From JACQSU01 sp964359785 (GTDB taxonomy: Archaea > Nanobdellota > Nanobdellia > Woesearchaeales > JAGWAF01), in the NCBI GenBank assembly GCA_964359785.1, contig CAYHWL010000001.1, positions 1 to 64,000 on the forward strand: DNA of 64,000 bases, given 5' to 3'. Position numbers and translations under genes: made by a program. A model generated the notes under the pieces. That model did no database searches. It saw only the letters and a list, made by a program, of their open reading frames with translations, and was not told where the DNA came from. Position 1 is the first letter of the stretch. Each line of letters begins with the position of its first letter. Positions 50,980 through 59,545 of this stretch are shown here, piece after piece.

Positions 50980-51918
50980 ATGGATACTCGCCTATTGAAT
51001 GTGTTATGTGTTGTCGCCATCATATCCCTGGCTGGATGTACTACCCAGCAAGGTCCCTCGCCTTCTGCGGCATATATAGGTGGCCAGAATGGTTTTATGG
51101 TGGAGTTCCAGGCTGACGCTCCTCCAAAGGAGGTGTTTGATGGCGGAAGATATCCGTTCACCGCGGTTGTCAAGATTCAAAATGACGGCGAGTTTAGCGT
51201 CACAAAAGATAAGGTGAGAGTGACTCTCACTGGCGTCAAGGCGGAAGAGTTTTCAGTGACTCCAAATGACCTTACTAAATCCCCGACAGACGATATGACT
51301 GCTAAGAGGAAGGATGCGGCAGGCAATGTAATCCCAAGCAATCCTTTCTTTATGGAATTCAAGAACCTAAATCATGTCCAACCTATCGCAGGTTCTGCGC
51401 TAGAGTATCCGCTTAGGGCAGATGTATGTTATAATTATGGGACCACCGGCACAGCCAAACTATGTAGCAGGTCCAGTATCCTCAATCCTGCGCCAAACGG
51501 GATCTGTGTCATCAATGAAGGTAAGTCCGTGAGCAATTCAGGCTCTCCAGTCCAGATAACCTCTTTGATTGAGACTCCAAGGGCGGCTGATAAGGTCGCT
51601 TTCACTTTCAAGGTCCAGCATGTGGGCAAAGGCCTTCTCTATAGGAGAGGCACTTGGTGTGACAAATCCCAAGTGGTCAGGATCAATGAACAGAAAGTCT
51701 ATGTGAAAGTCAGAGAGCCGCTAGGCGTTGAATGTGTTGGTTTATCCGGCACGACCCCAAGCGAGGGTGAAGTGACCCTCTTTGAAGGGCAGAACACTGT
51801 CACATGCACCGTGCCATTGGCAAGGCCGGGAGACTTTGAGTTCCCGGTTGTGATAGACCTTAACTATGATTATGAGGATAGCGTAAGCACTTCATTTGTG
51901 GTCAAACACGCTGAATGA
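50980..51918 (+). CDS. Surface lipoprotein-like protein, paralogue 3 of 3
   Basis: 312 residues. MDTRLLNVLCVVAIISLAGC has a perfect lipobox (L-A-G-C). The body repeats the family plan: FTAVVKIQNDGEFSVTKDKV (first beta domain), ADVCYNYG, NGICVINEG, GSPVQITSLIE and WCDKSQVV. The start at 50980 follows the TATA box TTTTTATAC (50949-50957) by about 27 bases; a longer frame from 50965 would lie ahead of the transcript. The three genes are tandem duplicates that have diverged strongly. Confidence 0.72.
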   Translation: MDTRLLNVLCVVAIISLAGCTTQQGPSPSAAYIGGQNGFMVEFQADAPPKEVFDGGRYPFTAVVKIQNDGEFSVTKDKVRVTLTGVKAEEFSVTPNDLTKSPTDDMTAKRKDAAGNVIPSNPFFMEFKNLNHVQPIAGSALEYPLRADVCYNYGTTGTAKLCSRSSILNPAPNGICVINEGKSVSNSGSPVQITSLIETPRAADKVAFTFKVQHVGKGLLYRRGTWCDKSQVVRINEQKVYVKVREPLGVECVGLSGTTPSEGEVTLFEGQNTVTCTVPLARPGDFEFPVVIDLNYDYEDSVSTSFVVKHAE

Positions 51919-52024
51919 AGGTTTTATTCTTTCTTCTTTTGTTTCTTTCCCCTCCAATTCCTTCTCAACGGTCATAGAAATTCCAATCCAAACGTTTAAA
52001 TTGCGATCCTGTGTCCGGGTTATT

Positions 52025-52984
52025 ATGGAGCTCTCTATATGGACTGAAAAGTACCGTCCAAAGGAATTTAGCGACGTGCACGGACAAGACGAGATCGTGC
52101 AGAAAGTGAAGGCTTTTGTGGAGCAGAAAAACATGCCTCACTTGCTTTTGGTAGGTCCCGCAGGTGTTGGCAAGACGTCGCTATCGCTAGTCATCGCAAA
52201 AAAACTCTTTGGTGATGCCTGGCGCGAAAATCTTTTGGAGCTCAACGCTTCTGATGAGCGTGGTATCGATGTGGTCAGGGTGAAAGTGAAAGACTTCGCA
52301 AGGACAAGAGCCATTGGCGATGTCCCTTTCAAGATCATCCATATGGATGAATGTGACGCGCTCACAAGAGAAGCTCAGCAAGCCCTAAGGCGCACGATGG
52401 AAAACTACGCCCAGACTTGCAGGTTCATCCTTAGCGCGAACTATTCTTCAAAGATCCTTGATCCGATACAATCCAGATGCGCGGTTTTCAGGTTCAAGCC
52501 TCTAAAGAAAGAGGATATATTCAGTATTATGGATAAGGTGGCCTCACAAGAAGGCCTTTCCTTAGCTGGCGATGCCAAAGATGCCTTATTCGAAGTCTGC
52601 GATGGAGATTGCAGGCGTTTGGAGAATATCCTTCAGTCATGCGCCGCAATGAGCAAGACCATCACGGCAGAATCTGTCTTTTCCATGGCAAGTGTGGCTA
52701 GGCCTAAAGAGATCAGGGAAGTTTTGGACTTGGCCTTGGCAAACAAGTTCCAGGATGCCAAAAAACGCCTTCTCGAAGTCCTCCTCAACTATTCCTTGAG
52801 CGGCACAGATGCTATCAAGCAGATAGAGCAAAAGATCTGGGATCTGGATATTTCTGATAAGAAGAAGGTCCATCTCATCGATAGATGTGGTGAGATCGAG
52901 TTTAGGATGACTGAAGGATCTGACGAGATCTTGCAACTCGAAGCATTCCTAGCACAAGTGACCGCGGCAGGATTAAAGGACTAA
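52025..52984 (+). CDS. rfcS: Replication factor C small subunit (sliding-clamp loader)
   Basis: 319 residues. ELSIWTEKYRPKEFSDVHGQ is the RFC box; Walker A is GPAGVGKTS, Walker B IHMDECDALT, and the SRC arginine-finger motif is QSRCAVFRF. The C-terminal collar domain follows. It loads PCNA onto primed DNA with the large subunit. I start it at the ATG at 52025, about 27 bases after the TATA-like ACGTTTAAATT (51991-52001); the longer frame begins inside the preceding gene. Length is normal for the family. Confidence 0.93.
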   Translation: MELSIWTEKYRPKEFSDVHGQDEIVQKVKAFVEQKNMPHLLLVGPAGVGKTSLSLVIAKKLFGDAWRENLLELNASDERGIDVVRVKVKDFARTRAIGDVPFKIIHMDECDALTREAQQALRRTMENYAQTCRFILSANYSSKILDPIQSRCAVFRFKPLKKEDIFSIMDKVASQEGLSLAGDAKDALFEVCDGDCRRLENILQSCAAMSKTITAESVFSMASVARPKEIREVLDLALANKFQDAKKRLLEVLLNYSLSGTDAIKQIEQKIWDLDISDKKKVHLIDRCGEIEFRMTEGSDEILQLEAFLAQVTAAGLKD

Positions 52985-53014
52985 ATTAATAAGATATTAC
53001 CTATTTCTCTGTCC

Positions 53015-53902
53015 ATGGGCGAACTCACTCTTGAGATCACGAACAACTGTCCGCTTTATTGCGTCCATTGTTCGACCAGAGCATCACGCCAAGGCGACGT
53101 CTACTGGTCACTAGAAGACGTGGAACATTACACCAAAAAATATGATCACCATCAAGATATCCGTCTCTCGGGGGGAGAACCTTTCCAGCATCCGCAATTA
53201 GAAGATATCGTCAAGTATCTCCACAACCAAGGCAAGTCAGTCACTATTCTCTCAAGTGGTGTGACCAATTTCGGTGAGAATGAACTCGGAGCAAGACCCT
53301 TAACCAAGACAACCCTAAGAAGAGTCAAGCCTTTTATCAAGGAGATTGTCTTCTCAATGCAAGGTCATTATGACTCCCATGATAGGATTGTCATATCAGA
53401 TCATAACCCGTATAGGCATCCGCCCTATTGGGATATACTGCTAGACTCAACAGAGCCAGTCCAAGAGCTCAATATCCCATTCTCCTTCCACACCGTCTTG
53501 ATGAAATCCAACATAGATTCCATCCCTGATATCCTTCGTGATGTCGCTTTGTTCGGTTACCATCATGGAAGGTGTGTTCGCCTCATGCATCTTCACCTCC
53601 TAAGGTTCGTCAAGCAAGGGCGTGGAAAAAAGAATGACAAGGAAGCATTGGAGCCAAAAGACTTCCAAAGAGTGCAAAAAATGATAGATGATTTCCAAGA
53701 GACTATTGATTCAGGGCAGCATTTTCTCTTTCAGCCTGGGAAATACATTTATGTCACCCAGACCAATTCTATTCACTCAAGCGGATGTGATTGTGGCACA
53801 GCCAAATCTGTGGTTACTTACGATAAAGAGGAGATCCCTTGCAGTGCGATGAAGAGATTCAAGGGGGTTCCAAAACCGTTCATGTGCAGGCATAGACTCT
53901 AA
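53015..53902 (+). CDS. Radical SAM protein of unknown substrate
   Basis: 295 residues. The 4Fe-4S motif is NNCPLYCVHCSTRA (C-x3-C-x2-C), with RLSGGEPFQHPQLED as the GGE motif. The C-terminus has four cysteines (SGCDCGTAK, EIPCSAM, PFMCRHRL) that could bind a second cluster, resembling SPASM/twitch proteins. It stands alone with a leaderless promoter, next to no obvious peptide or tRNA gene. Substrate unknown; peptide- or cofactor-modifying functions are possible. Confidence 0.8.
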   Translation: MGELTLEITNNCPLYCVHCSTRASRQGDVYWSLEDVEHYTKKYDHHQDIRLSGGEPFQHPQLEDIVKYLHNQGKSVTILSSGVTNFGENELGARPLTKTTLRRVKPFIKEIVFSMQGHYDSHDRIVISDHNPYRHPPYWDILLDSTEPVQELNIPFSFHTVLMKSNIDSIPDILRDVALFGYHHGRCVRLMHLHLLRFVKQGRGKKNDKEALEPKDFQRVQKMIDDFQETIDSGQHFLFQPGKYIYVTQTNSIHSSGCDCGTAKSVVTYDKEEIPCSAMKRFKGVPKPFMCRHRL

Positions 53903-53943
53903 GAATAAATCAAGAAAAAAACCAAGAGATAGGAAAAAAGGAT

Positions 53944-54207
53944 CTAGATGATATCTTCTTCAGAGATGACCATAAAGTCTCCGATTGCGATGACGGCTGA
54001 GAATGGGACAAGCAGATTTCCTTCTTTATCTTTCTCAAGCTCTAATTTCTCACAGTAATTTGTTGGATTGATAAGGACCATATGGATGAGTTCACCGCTT
54101 CTTGTCTCGAATATCACATCGCCTACTTCGCCGAATCTCTTTCCTGTCTTTGACACGATTGTTTTGCCGATGATCTGTTTTGAGAATTTTTTATCTTCTT
54201 CAGCCAT
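53944..54207 (-). CDS. PRC-barrel domain protein
   Basis: 87 residues with the PRC-barrel beta pattern: IIGKTIVSKTGKRFGEVGDV near the start, then IFETRSGELIHMVLI and LLVPFSAVIAIGDFMVISEE. Small stand-alone PRC-barrel proteins are common in archaea; roles in RNA binding or cell division have been proposed, none is proven by this sequence. The TATA box (GTTTATATACG, 54241-54231) lies about 27 bases before the ATG. Confidence 0.85.
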   Translation of the reverse strand: MAEEDKKFSKQIIGKTIVSKTGKRFGEVGDVIFETRSGELIHMVLINPTNYCEKLELEKDKEGNLLVPFSAVIAIGDFMVISEEDII

Positions 54208-54408
54208 GCACTCTCGATGCTTGATTAGCGTATATAAACTTTTCTGTGTATAGCCTATTTAGGTTCACTGGATGGGGGTTACCAAAATCCATATTTCAGA
54301 TGGATCTTGATGGCCTAACTACTTATCCGTGACGCAGTGCGTATCTTCTTAAAGCCGATCTAGGCTTTGGCATAATCTTTATAAGTGACTGGCATGGGTA
54401 AAGTTTTG

Positions 54409-55548
54409 ATGGCTACAAGGGAAGAGTACGACAAGATGATGTTCTCATATGGCCTTAATTTGCAGGATCTCGAAGAACAGAATAGATATCTCAAAGAGAC
54501 TGTCGATAACCTGAAAGTTGAGATTGAGCGCTACAGGAAAAAACCATTGCTGGTCTGTAAGATCAAGGAGATCCACAATGGTGATGCGTTGGTCCGTCTT
54601 CCTAACGGGAACGAATTTCTGGTGGGCATCGCAGAGAGCCTCTTGAATCTTGAACCCGGTGATACCGTTCTTGCGGAGCAGAAGAATCTTACTATCCTCT
54701 CAAAGATCGAGGCGCCAAAGCGTTTTGAGGTCGAGAAATTTGTGATCATCGAGAAGCCGCAAGTGGATTGGACTAGCGTTGGCGGTCTTAAAGACCAAGA
54801 GCGAGAGCTAAAAGAAGTAATTGAGCTTCCCCTCCTAAAGCCGGATCTGTTCAAGAAGGTCGGTATTCATCCTCCAAAAGGTGTCCTCTTGCATGGTCCA
54901 CCTGGCACAGGAAAGACTCTCCTTGCCAAGGCCGTAGCTTCAAGCACAAAGTCTACTTTTATTGAGATTGTAGGGAGCGAATTGGTCCAGAAATTCATCG
55001 GTGAAGGGGCTAAGATGGTCAAGGAGGTCTTCGATCTTGCTAGGCAAAAAGCACCAAGCGTCATTTTCATCGATGAGATCGATGCTATCGCGGCGACTAG
55101 GATGGATGTTGGCACAAGCGGCGAGAGGGAAGTGCAAAGGACTTTCATGCAGCTTCTGGCGGAGATCGATGGTTTCAAATCTTTGGATAATGTCAAGATC
55201 ATCGGTTGCACTAACAGGAGGGATATCTTGGACACTGCGATCATCAGGCCAGGCCGTCTAGACCGTCTCATCTATGTCCCTAATCCTACGATTGAAGGGA
55301 GGATGGAGATCCTGAATATCCATACAAAGGATATGTCGCTTGACAAAGGTATCAGTCTAAATGAAGTTGCCGCCCAGACTGACAAATTCAGCGGAGCTGA
55401 GTTGAAAGCCATCTGCACGGAAGCAGGTTATTTCGCGATCAGAAAAAACAAGACTAAAGTCAACAAAGAGGATTTCAACAATGCGATTGAGAAGATCAAA
55501 GAGGACAAACGTATGGAGTCCACCGAATACAAGAGCATGTTTGGTTGA
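54409..55548 (+). CDS. pan: Proteasome-activating nucleotidase-type AAA ATPase
   Basis: 379 residues. An N-terminal coiled coil (QDLEEQNRYLKETVDNLKVE), an OB domain (VRLPNGNEFLVGI) and an AAA module (Walker A GPPGTGKT; Walker B FIDEIDAIA; sensor and arginine-finger region RPGRLDRLIY) match PAN/Rpt ATPases that unfold proteins for the 20S proteasome. The chain ends YKSMFG; the docking signal at this place is normally hydrophobic-Tyr-any residue, so here Phe replaces Tyr. The start is the ATG at 54409, about 27 bases after the TATA box CTTTATAAG (54378-54386). Confidence 0.9.
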   Translation: MATREEYDKMMFSYGLNLQDLEEQNRYLKETVDNLKVEIERYRKKPLLVCKIKEIHNGDALVRLPNGNEFLVGIAESLLNLEPGDTVLAEQKNLTILSKIEAPKRFEVEKFVIIEKPQVDWTSVGGLKDQERELKEVIELPLLKPDLFKKVGIHPPKGVLLHGPPGTGKTLLAKAVASSTKSTFIEIVGSELVQKFIGEGAKMVKEVFDLARQKAPSVIFIDEIDAIAATRMDVGTSGEREVQRTFMQLLAEIDGFKSLDNVKIIGCTNRRDILDTAIIRPGRLDRLIYVPNPTIEGRMEILNIHTKDMSLDKGISLNEVAAQTDKFSGAELKAICTEAGYFAIRKNKTKVNKEDFNNAIEKIKEDKRMESTEYKSMFG

Positions 55549-55621
55549 GCCGTTTCTTGCACTACCTTTTTAACCTCCCTTCCCATCAGTTGTACGTGCA
55601 CGATGACCGCGTGAACACCCG

Positions 55622-56002
55622 ATGAGGCGAGAGCCCGTGACTTACGGATGTAACTGGAGAGTGCACTTTCCTGATCCAAAGCAATATCAGAAGAGATTTA
55701 TCGATTATGCCCGCTTGTGGCGTAACATATTAACAGGACAGGTTCGAGGCATCTGTATAATCCATTACAATCCCAATATGCGCAAGAGGGTGCTCACAGA
55801 CTGGTTTGGGGATATCCCGATAGAGTCCACATTAAAGAAAGCAGGTTACAAGATCAAGAACCTTCACCTGCCAAATAGCAGAGTATCGACTGTCTACGCC
55901 AAATATATTAATCCTTGTAACCACTATTCATTGACAAATCAAATCCACACACACCCTAAACACGTGTGGTTTGTATGCTCCGCATTTATAGACCCCAGTT
56001 GA
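55622..56002 (+). CDS. Small protein of unknown function, 126 aa
   Basis: Starts MRREPVTYGCNWRVHFPDPK. I do not recognise it. It is basic and aromatic-rich (WRNILTGQVRGICIIHYN; VLTDWFGDIPIEST) with an alpha/beta look, and would be consistent with a nucleic-acid-binding protein. The last 75 bases overlap the 3' end of the convergent trm5 gene. A TATA-like TTTTTAACC lies near 55567, giving a leader of about 28 bases. Reality of the gene is moderately supported by length and promoter placement only. Confidence 0.5.
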   Translation: MRREPVTYGCNWRVHFPDPKQYQKRFIDYARLWRNILTGQVRGICIIHYNPNMRKRVLTDWFGDIPIESTLKKAGYKIKNLHLPNSRVSTVYAKYINPCNHYSLTNQIHTHPKHVWFVCSAFIDPS

Positions 56003-56758
56003 CTTGACAATTCTTCCAAGCCCTTTGCATATTTCGACAATCCGCGCAGCCTCCAAAGCAAATTCTTCTTCATGCGCAAATGAGTATAGATGTACGATTC
56101 CTCCTTTCTTGACTGCAGGAAGCCCGACATCCAGAAATTCAGGTGCATCCTTAGGTAGCGCCATTATCACTCGATCAAACGCTCCAAGTTTAGGCACAAC
56201 CTTGCGTACGTCCCCCAGATGATTTATGACATTGGAAAGTCGATTCAACTCCTTGTTAATTTCAGCGTACTTATGTCCGATAGCGTTCAACTCAACTCCT
56301 TCCACTATACACAGTTTCTGCGCCCGTCCAATCACCATCTGGTATGGTCCGCATCCAGAGAACATTACTAAGACCCGTTCTCCAGGCATGACCATTTTTG
56401 CGATCCGCAATCTTTCAGAGGATAATCGCGGAGAGAAAAACACTTTCTCCGCGTGTAATCGTATCTTCACGCCGCTTTCAAAATAATCCGCTTCTTTCGT
56501 CCGTTTTCCGGCTATCACTTTGAGTTTCTGCGTCCGATATGTCCCGCCATGTATTCCATTTTTCATGCAGACAGTACGGACTCCAGGATGGGCAGAAAGT
56601 AACGTCTCTCCAATCAGTTTGGCCTTCTTCAATAGTGTCGAAGGCACCTCGATGATTATCAGGTTTCCAAGCCGATCATATGAAGTGATCAACTCACCCA
56701 GCTCTTTGGGATTTAATTTCCCGGCTAGGGCGCTTTTGAGATCCTGTGGTTTGTCCAT
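55928..56758 (-). CDS. trm5: tRNA (guanine-N1)-methyltransferase, Trm5 family
   Basis: 276 residues. After a D2-like N-terminal domain (IIIEVPSTLLKKAKLIGETL; NGIHGGTYRTQKLKVIAG), the SAM-binding core reads VLVMFSGCGPYQMVIGRA and the active-site loop MALPKDAPEFLD corresponds to N-L-P-K-x-x-x-E-F-L in Trm5. It methylates G37 of tRNAs (wyosine pathway in archaea). The start is ATG 56758, one base after the fen stop; the longer frame begins within fen. First residue of the N-L-P-K motif is Ala here. Confidence 0.85.
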   Translation of the reverse strand: MDKPQDLKSALAGKLNPKELGELITSYDRLGNLIIIEVPSTLLKKAKLIGETLLSAHPGVRTVCMKNGIHGGTYRTQKLKVIAGKRTKEADYFESGVKIRLHAEKVFFSPRLSSERLRIAKMVMPGERVLVMFSGCGPYQMVIGRAQKLCIVEGVELNAIGHKYAEINKELNRLSNVINHLGDVRKVVPKLGAFDRVIMALPKDAPEFLDVGLPAVKKGGIVHLYSFAHEEEFALEAARIVEICKGLGRIVKSTGVYKCGAYKPHVFRVCVDLICQ

Positions 56759-56759
56759 T

Positions 56760-57791
56760 TTAGTAGTCAAACAAACTTTTCTGTTTGGTCGATTCATTTG
56801 CTTCGTTTAGGTCCGATATCGTCTTCTCTACTCTATCAGCTGAAAAATCATGTCTATCGATTAGCAGTTTGCGTATCTTCTCGCCATCAGTCATATCCCA
56901 TTTCAATTTATAATCATCAGTCACAGGCATATCTTTGAAAGTGTCAAATATCTCTTTCCAGGTGTGTTCGCTATGTTTTTGGAAGTCCACGTCCTTGAAT
57001 AGTTCAGGATAATGCTCCCCGTTCAATTTGACAAGACGATATGCTTTTTTGGGTCCTATTCCATGCACTCCCCCATAATTGTAGTCTGTCCCAACAAGTA
57101 TGGCTAGAGCGATCAATTGGTCATTTGATAATCCCAGTCGTTTCAGGTTACTGGCAAGCTCGATCAATGTAGGTTGCACTATCACGGTTCCCAATTTGGC
57201 TGTTTTCTTTCGTCGGCCTGCCGCGGACAGATTCTGTATGAGTTTGGGGCATCCGTAGAGCAAGGAATCATAATCTTGCGATACTGACGCCCAGGCGTGT
57301 CCTTTCTTGACCATGTATGCGGCCTGGGCTTCTCCTTCGCTTGGGGCCTGCACCCATGGCAATCCCAAGGCGTCAAGCAATTCCTGGCTTTCCTTGATTA
57401 TTTCAGGTGTAAGAGACACGATCCGGGACCCATACTTTTTCATCGATGCTACGTCCTTCTCCTTGATAGCCTCTTCATATTTCACCAATGCCTCATCTTT
57501 CAAGCCTCGTCTGCGTGCTCTTTCAGCCTCTTTTATCTTGGGAGGTTTTCCGTCAAAGACAAAGGCCAATTTTATCCCTTTGCACATGAAGTTCGCGCAT
57601 CTAGAATGCAGGCCTATTAGATGGCTAGTCACATTCCCATGTGAATCTGTGAAGGCCGCTCCATCAGGTTGCCTTATGGTTGTCAAGAATTGATACAGCA
57701 TATTGAATCCATCGACAACAAGGGTTTTTGAGCGTAGGTCATCTACTTTGATTTCCTTGCTTTCAAATAGCTCCTTTAGGTTTACTCCCAT
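56760..57791 (-). CDS. fen: Flap endonuclease 1
   Basis: 343 residues, family length. The N-domain acidic residues are in TLVVDGFNMLYQ and FVFDGKPP, the I-domain in APSEGEAQAAYM and SQDYDSLLYG, followed by the helix-hairpin-helix VGTDYNYGGVHGIGPKKAY. The very C-terminus, QKSLFDY, is a PCNA-interacting PIP box. It removes 5' flaps in Okazaki maturation and repair. The start is leaderless (TATA near 57815-57826). Coupled to trm5 downstream. Confidence 0.93.
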   Translation of the reverse strand: MGVNLKELFESKEIKVDDLRSKTLVVDGFNMLYQFLTTIRQPDGAAFTDSHGNVTSHLIGLHSRCANFMCKGIKLAFVFDGKPPKIKEAERARRRGLKDEALVKYEEAIKEKDVASMKKYGSRIVSLTPEIIKESQELLDALGLPWVQAPSEGEAQAAYMVKKGHAWASVSQDYDSLLYGCPKLIQNLSAAGRRKKTAKLGTVIVQPTLIELASNLKRLGLSNDQLIALAILVGTDYNYGGVHGIGPKKAYRLVKLNGEHYPELFKDVDFQKHSEHTWKEIFDTFKDMPVTDDYKLKWDMTDGEKIRKLLIDRHDFSADRVEKTISDLNEANESTKQKSLFDY

Positions 57792-57851
57792 AGATGATGC
57801 TATGGACCCTTTCTTTATATGTATTGTCCATAGGATGCTTGATCAATCTTC

Positions 57852-58904
57852 TTACTCCAAGGTCTTGATTATTATGCCTTTTAGTTCATTTGGCAGCATC
57901 TCGATGGCTTTTTTGGTGATCTCCCCACTAGTAATCATCAGACCAGGCAATTTATGATATTGCGCTTTGACAAGTAAAGTCGAAAGATCGCTTTCAGTCA
58001 CTTTCTTCTTATTTTTTGCTTGGCAATAGAAAGTCACTGCTCCGACAGGACTTGGTACGAACAGGATATATTCATGGTCGGTATTTTTCTTTATCACAGT
58101 CTCTTTTTCCACTACGATTTTCTCGGCGATAAAGAATTGGGATAACGCCAAGGCGAAATCCGCCTTTGTTTCAGGTTTATGCTTAGGTTGCTCTTCCTTG
58201 CTTTTTTGAGGTTTTTCTGATTTTATCTCCTTCTCTGATTCAACGTCATCGATTTTCACAGGAGGATTTTCTTTCTTTGATTTAGGTTTGGTGTCATGCG
58301 TCTCCGGCTTTGATAATTCAGCTTGTGTCTCTTTTTGGGTCCCCCCATTCTTGATATGCTCTTCTATTGGGATAGATCCTTGCGCCAGTTTGACAGGATT
58401 TGCCTCTTCCTTGATTGTCTGCGTTTCCGAATTTTGGGTTTCTTGCGCGGCTGGTTGGGTTTTGCCAATCAGCATCTCACGAATCTTCATTTCAGCATCA
58501 TCATCATTTAGCAGGAACCATTTATAGAAGATTTCAGAGGCACCCTCGACTCTTACAGTCAAAGGTATGGCGAAATCCCTTATCACTTTTAGGGTATATC
58601 GCGTCAAGGGATCAGAATGGCTCTCTCGGATGACGCCTTGCCCTTTTAGCCTTTCTACTGTGCGCTGTTCGTTCTTATCGAGATTCCCTATATAATTGAG
58701 CAGCATCTCCTCCTGTCCAGGAATATAGTACAAAGGCGACCCTCCGACTTTCACAGCGCTGACTTTGACTTTTCCTCGGCTGGAAAGTTCAGAGAGCACA
58801 GCGCCGCTCATGAGAAGGTTTTGCCCTATCTCCTTTGCGACATTCGCTGGTATGACTGGGCCTTTTTTCGCGATTATCTCAAGCACTGTGTCACTTATCA
58901 CCAT
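57852..58904 (-). CDS. Winged-helix protein with long charged linker and C-terminal alpha/beta domain
   Basis: 350 residues, function unknown. The N-terminal 110 residues look like two winged helices (EIIAKKGPVIPANVAKEIGQ; MSGAVLSELSSRGKVKVSAV). A Lys/Glu/Pro-rich linker of about 100 residues follows (145-245). The last 105 residues (ADFALALSQFFIAEKIVVE, GAVTFYCQAKNKKKVTESDL, LPGLMITSGEITKKAIEML) resemble a restriction-endonuclease-like fold, with D/E-x-K style residues (YCQAKNK) but no clear catalytic set. Similar proteins are frequent in Woesearchaeota-type genomes in my recollection. Leaderless start after TATA near 58930. Confidence 0.7.
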   Translation of the reverse strand: MVISDTVLEIIAKKGPVIPANVAKEIGQNLLMSGAVLSELSSRGKVKVSAVKVGGSPLYYIPGQEEMLLNYIGNLDKNEQRTVERLKGQGVIRESHSDPLTRYTLKVIRDFAIPLTVRVEGASEIFYKWFLLNDDDAEMKIREMLIGKTQPAAQETQNSETQTIKEEANPVKLAQGSIPIEEHIKNGGTQKETQAELSKPETHDTKPKSKKENPPVKIDDVESEKEIKSEKPQKSKEEQPKHKPETKADFALALSQFFIAEKIVVEKETVIKKNTDHEYILFVPSPVGAVTFYCQAKNKKKVTESDLSTLLVKAQYHKLPGLMITSGEITKKAIEMLPNELKGIIIKTLE

Positions 58905-58940
58905 TGATTAGAGTGGCGGATATGTATTATAAAAAGCATC

Positions 58941-59489
58941 CTATGGCCGGACCCATCTTATCTCATAATATGTGACATCGCCTTCGTCATCCACAACACC
59001 TATTAGCAGTCTTTTGCGTGTTGAATGGGCCACCCTGTTTTTGGCGGAGAACTCATGCCATGTGAGTATGCTTGCTTCATGCTGGGGGTACACGACCCAT
59101 TTTGCATGGTCTTCTCCAGGTTTCACGCCGCGATCATAGACACGGAAATCAGCTCCGAATTTAAGGGCGGTCTTCACCACATAACCCCTGTCGCGTAGAT
59201 CGCGGAACACGCAATATCTTGTCCAGAAATTTGGGTCGATCTTCTGGGCGATTTTCAAGAATGAATCGACGTTGAGCTTTTTTTTCCCGCTGCATAGATT
59301 TAGTCGTTTCTTCTCTAAAAGATACATCGCTTCAGGCAATGATAGCTGTAATTTCCCGCTTTCAAGAAGTACGCCATAGCAGCTTGTGTTGGATAGCTCT
59401 CTGGCTGCATCTGATTCTTCTGCAAGGATCCTCTCGCGCAAGATGGCGGCGGATGCCATCTCTTTGGCGGGACCCGCCTTGTTTTCCAT
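58941..59489 (-). CDS. endA: tRNA-splicing endonuclease
   Basis: 182 residues, the length of the alpha-type archaeal enzyme. The catalytic triad is visible: Tyr in GADFRVYDRG, His in GEDHAKWVVY and Lys in RKRLLIGVVDD. It cuts bulge-helix-bulge introns from tRNA precursors. I start it at ATG 59489, 26 bases from the TATA palindrome at 59512-59519; an in-frame GTG at 59501 lies in the promoter-proximal region and would precede the transcript. Confidence 0.9.
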   Translation of the reverse strand: MENKAGPAKEMASAAILRERILAEESDAARELSNTSCYGVLLESGKLQLSLPEAMYLLEKKRLNLCSGKKKLNVDSFLKIAQKIDPNFWTRYCVFRDLRDRGYVVKTALKFGADFRVYDRGVKPGEDHAKWVVYPQHEASILTWHEFSAKNRVAHSTRKRLLIGVVDDEGDVTYYEIRWVRP

Positions 59490-59511
59490 AGACGTGTCCA
59501 CTCACCCAATG

Positions 59512-59519
59512 TTTATAAA
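59512..59519. promoter_or_regulatory. Symmetric TATA box shared by endA and rnz
   Basis: TTTATAAA, centred 26.5 bases from the endA ATG (59489) and 30.5 bases from the rnz ATG (59546). It pairs two tRNA-processing genes on one palindromic promoter element. Confidence 0.65.
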
Positions 59520-59545
59520 GCTTGGCAGGCTCAATGTCGATTGGA

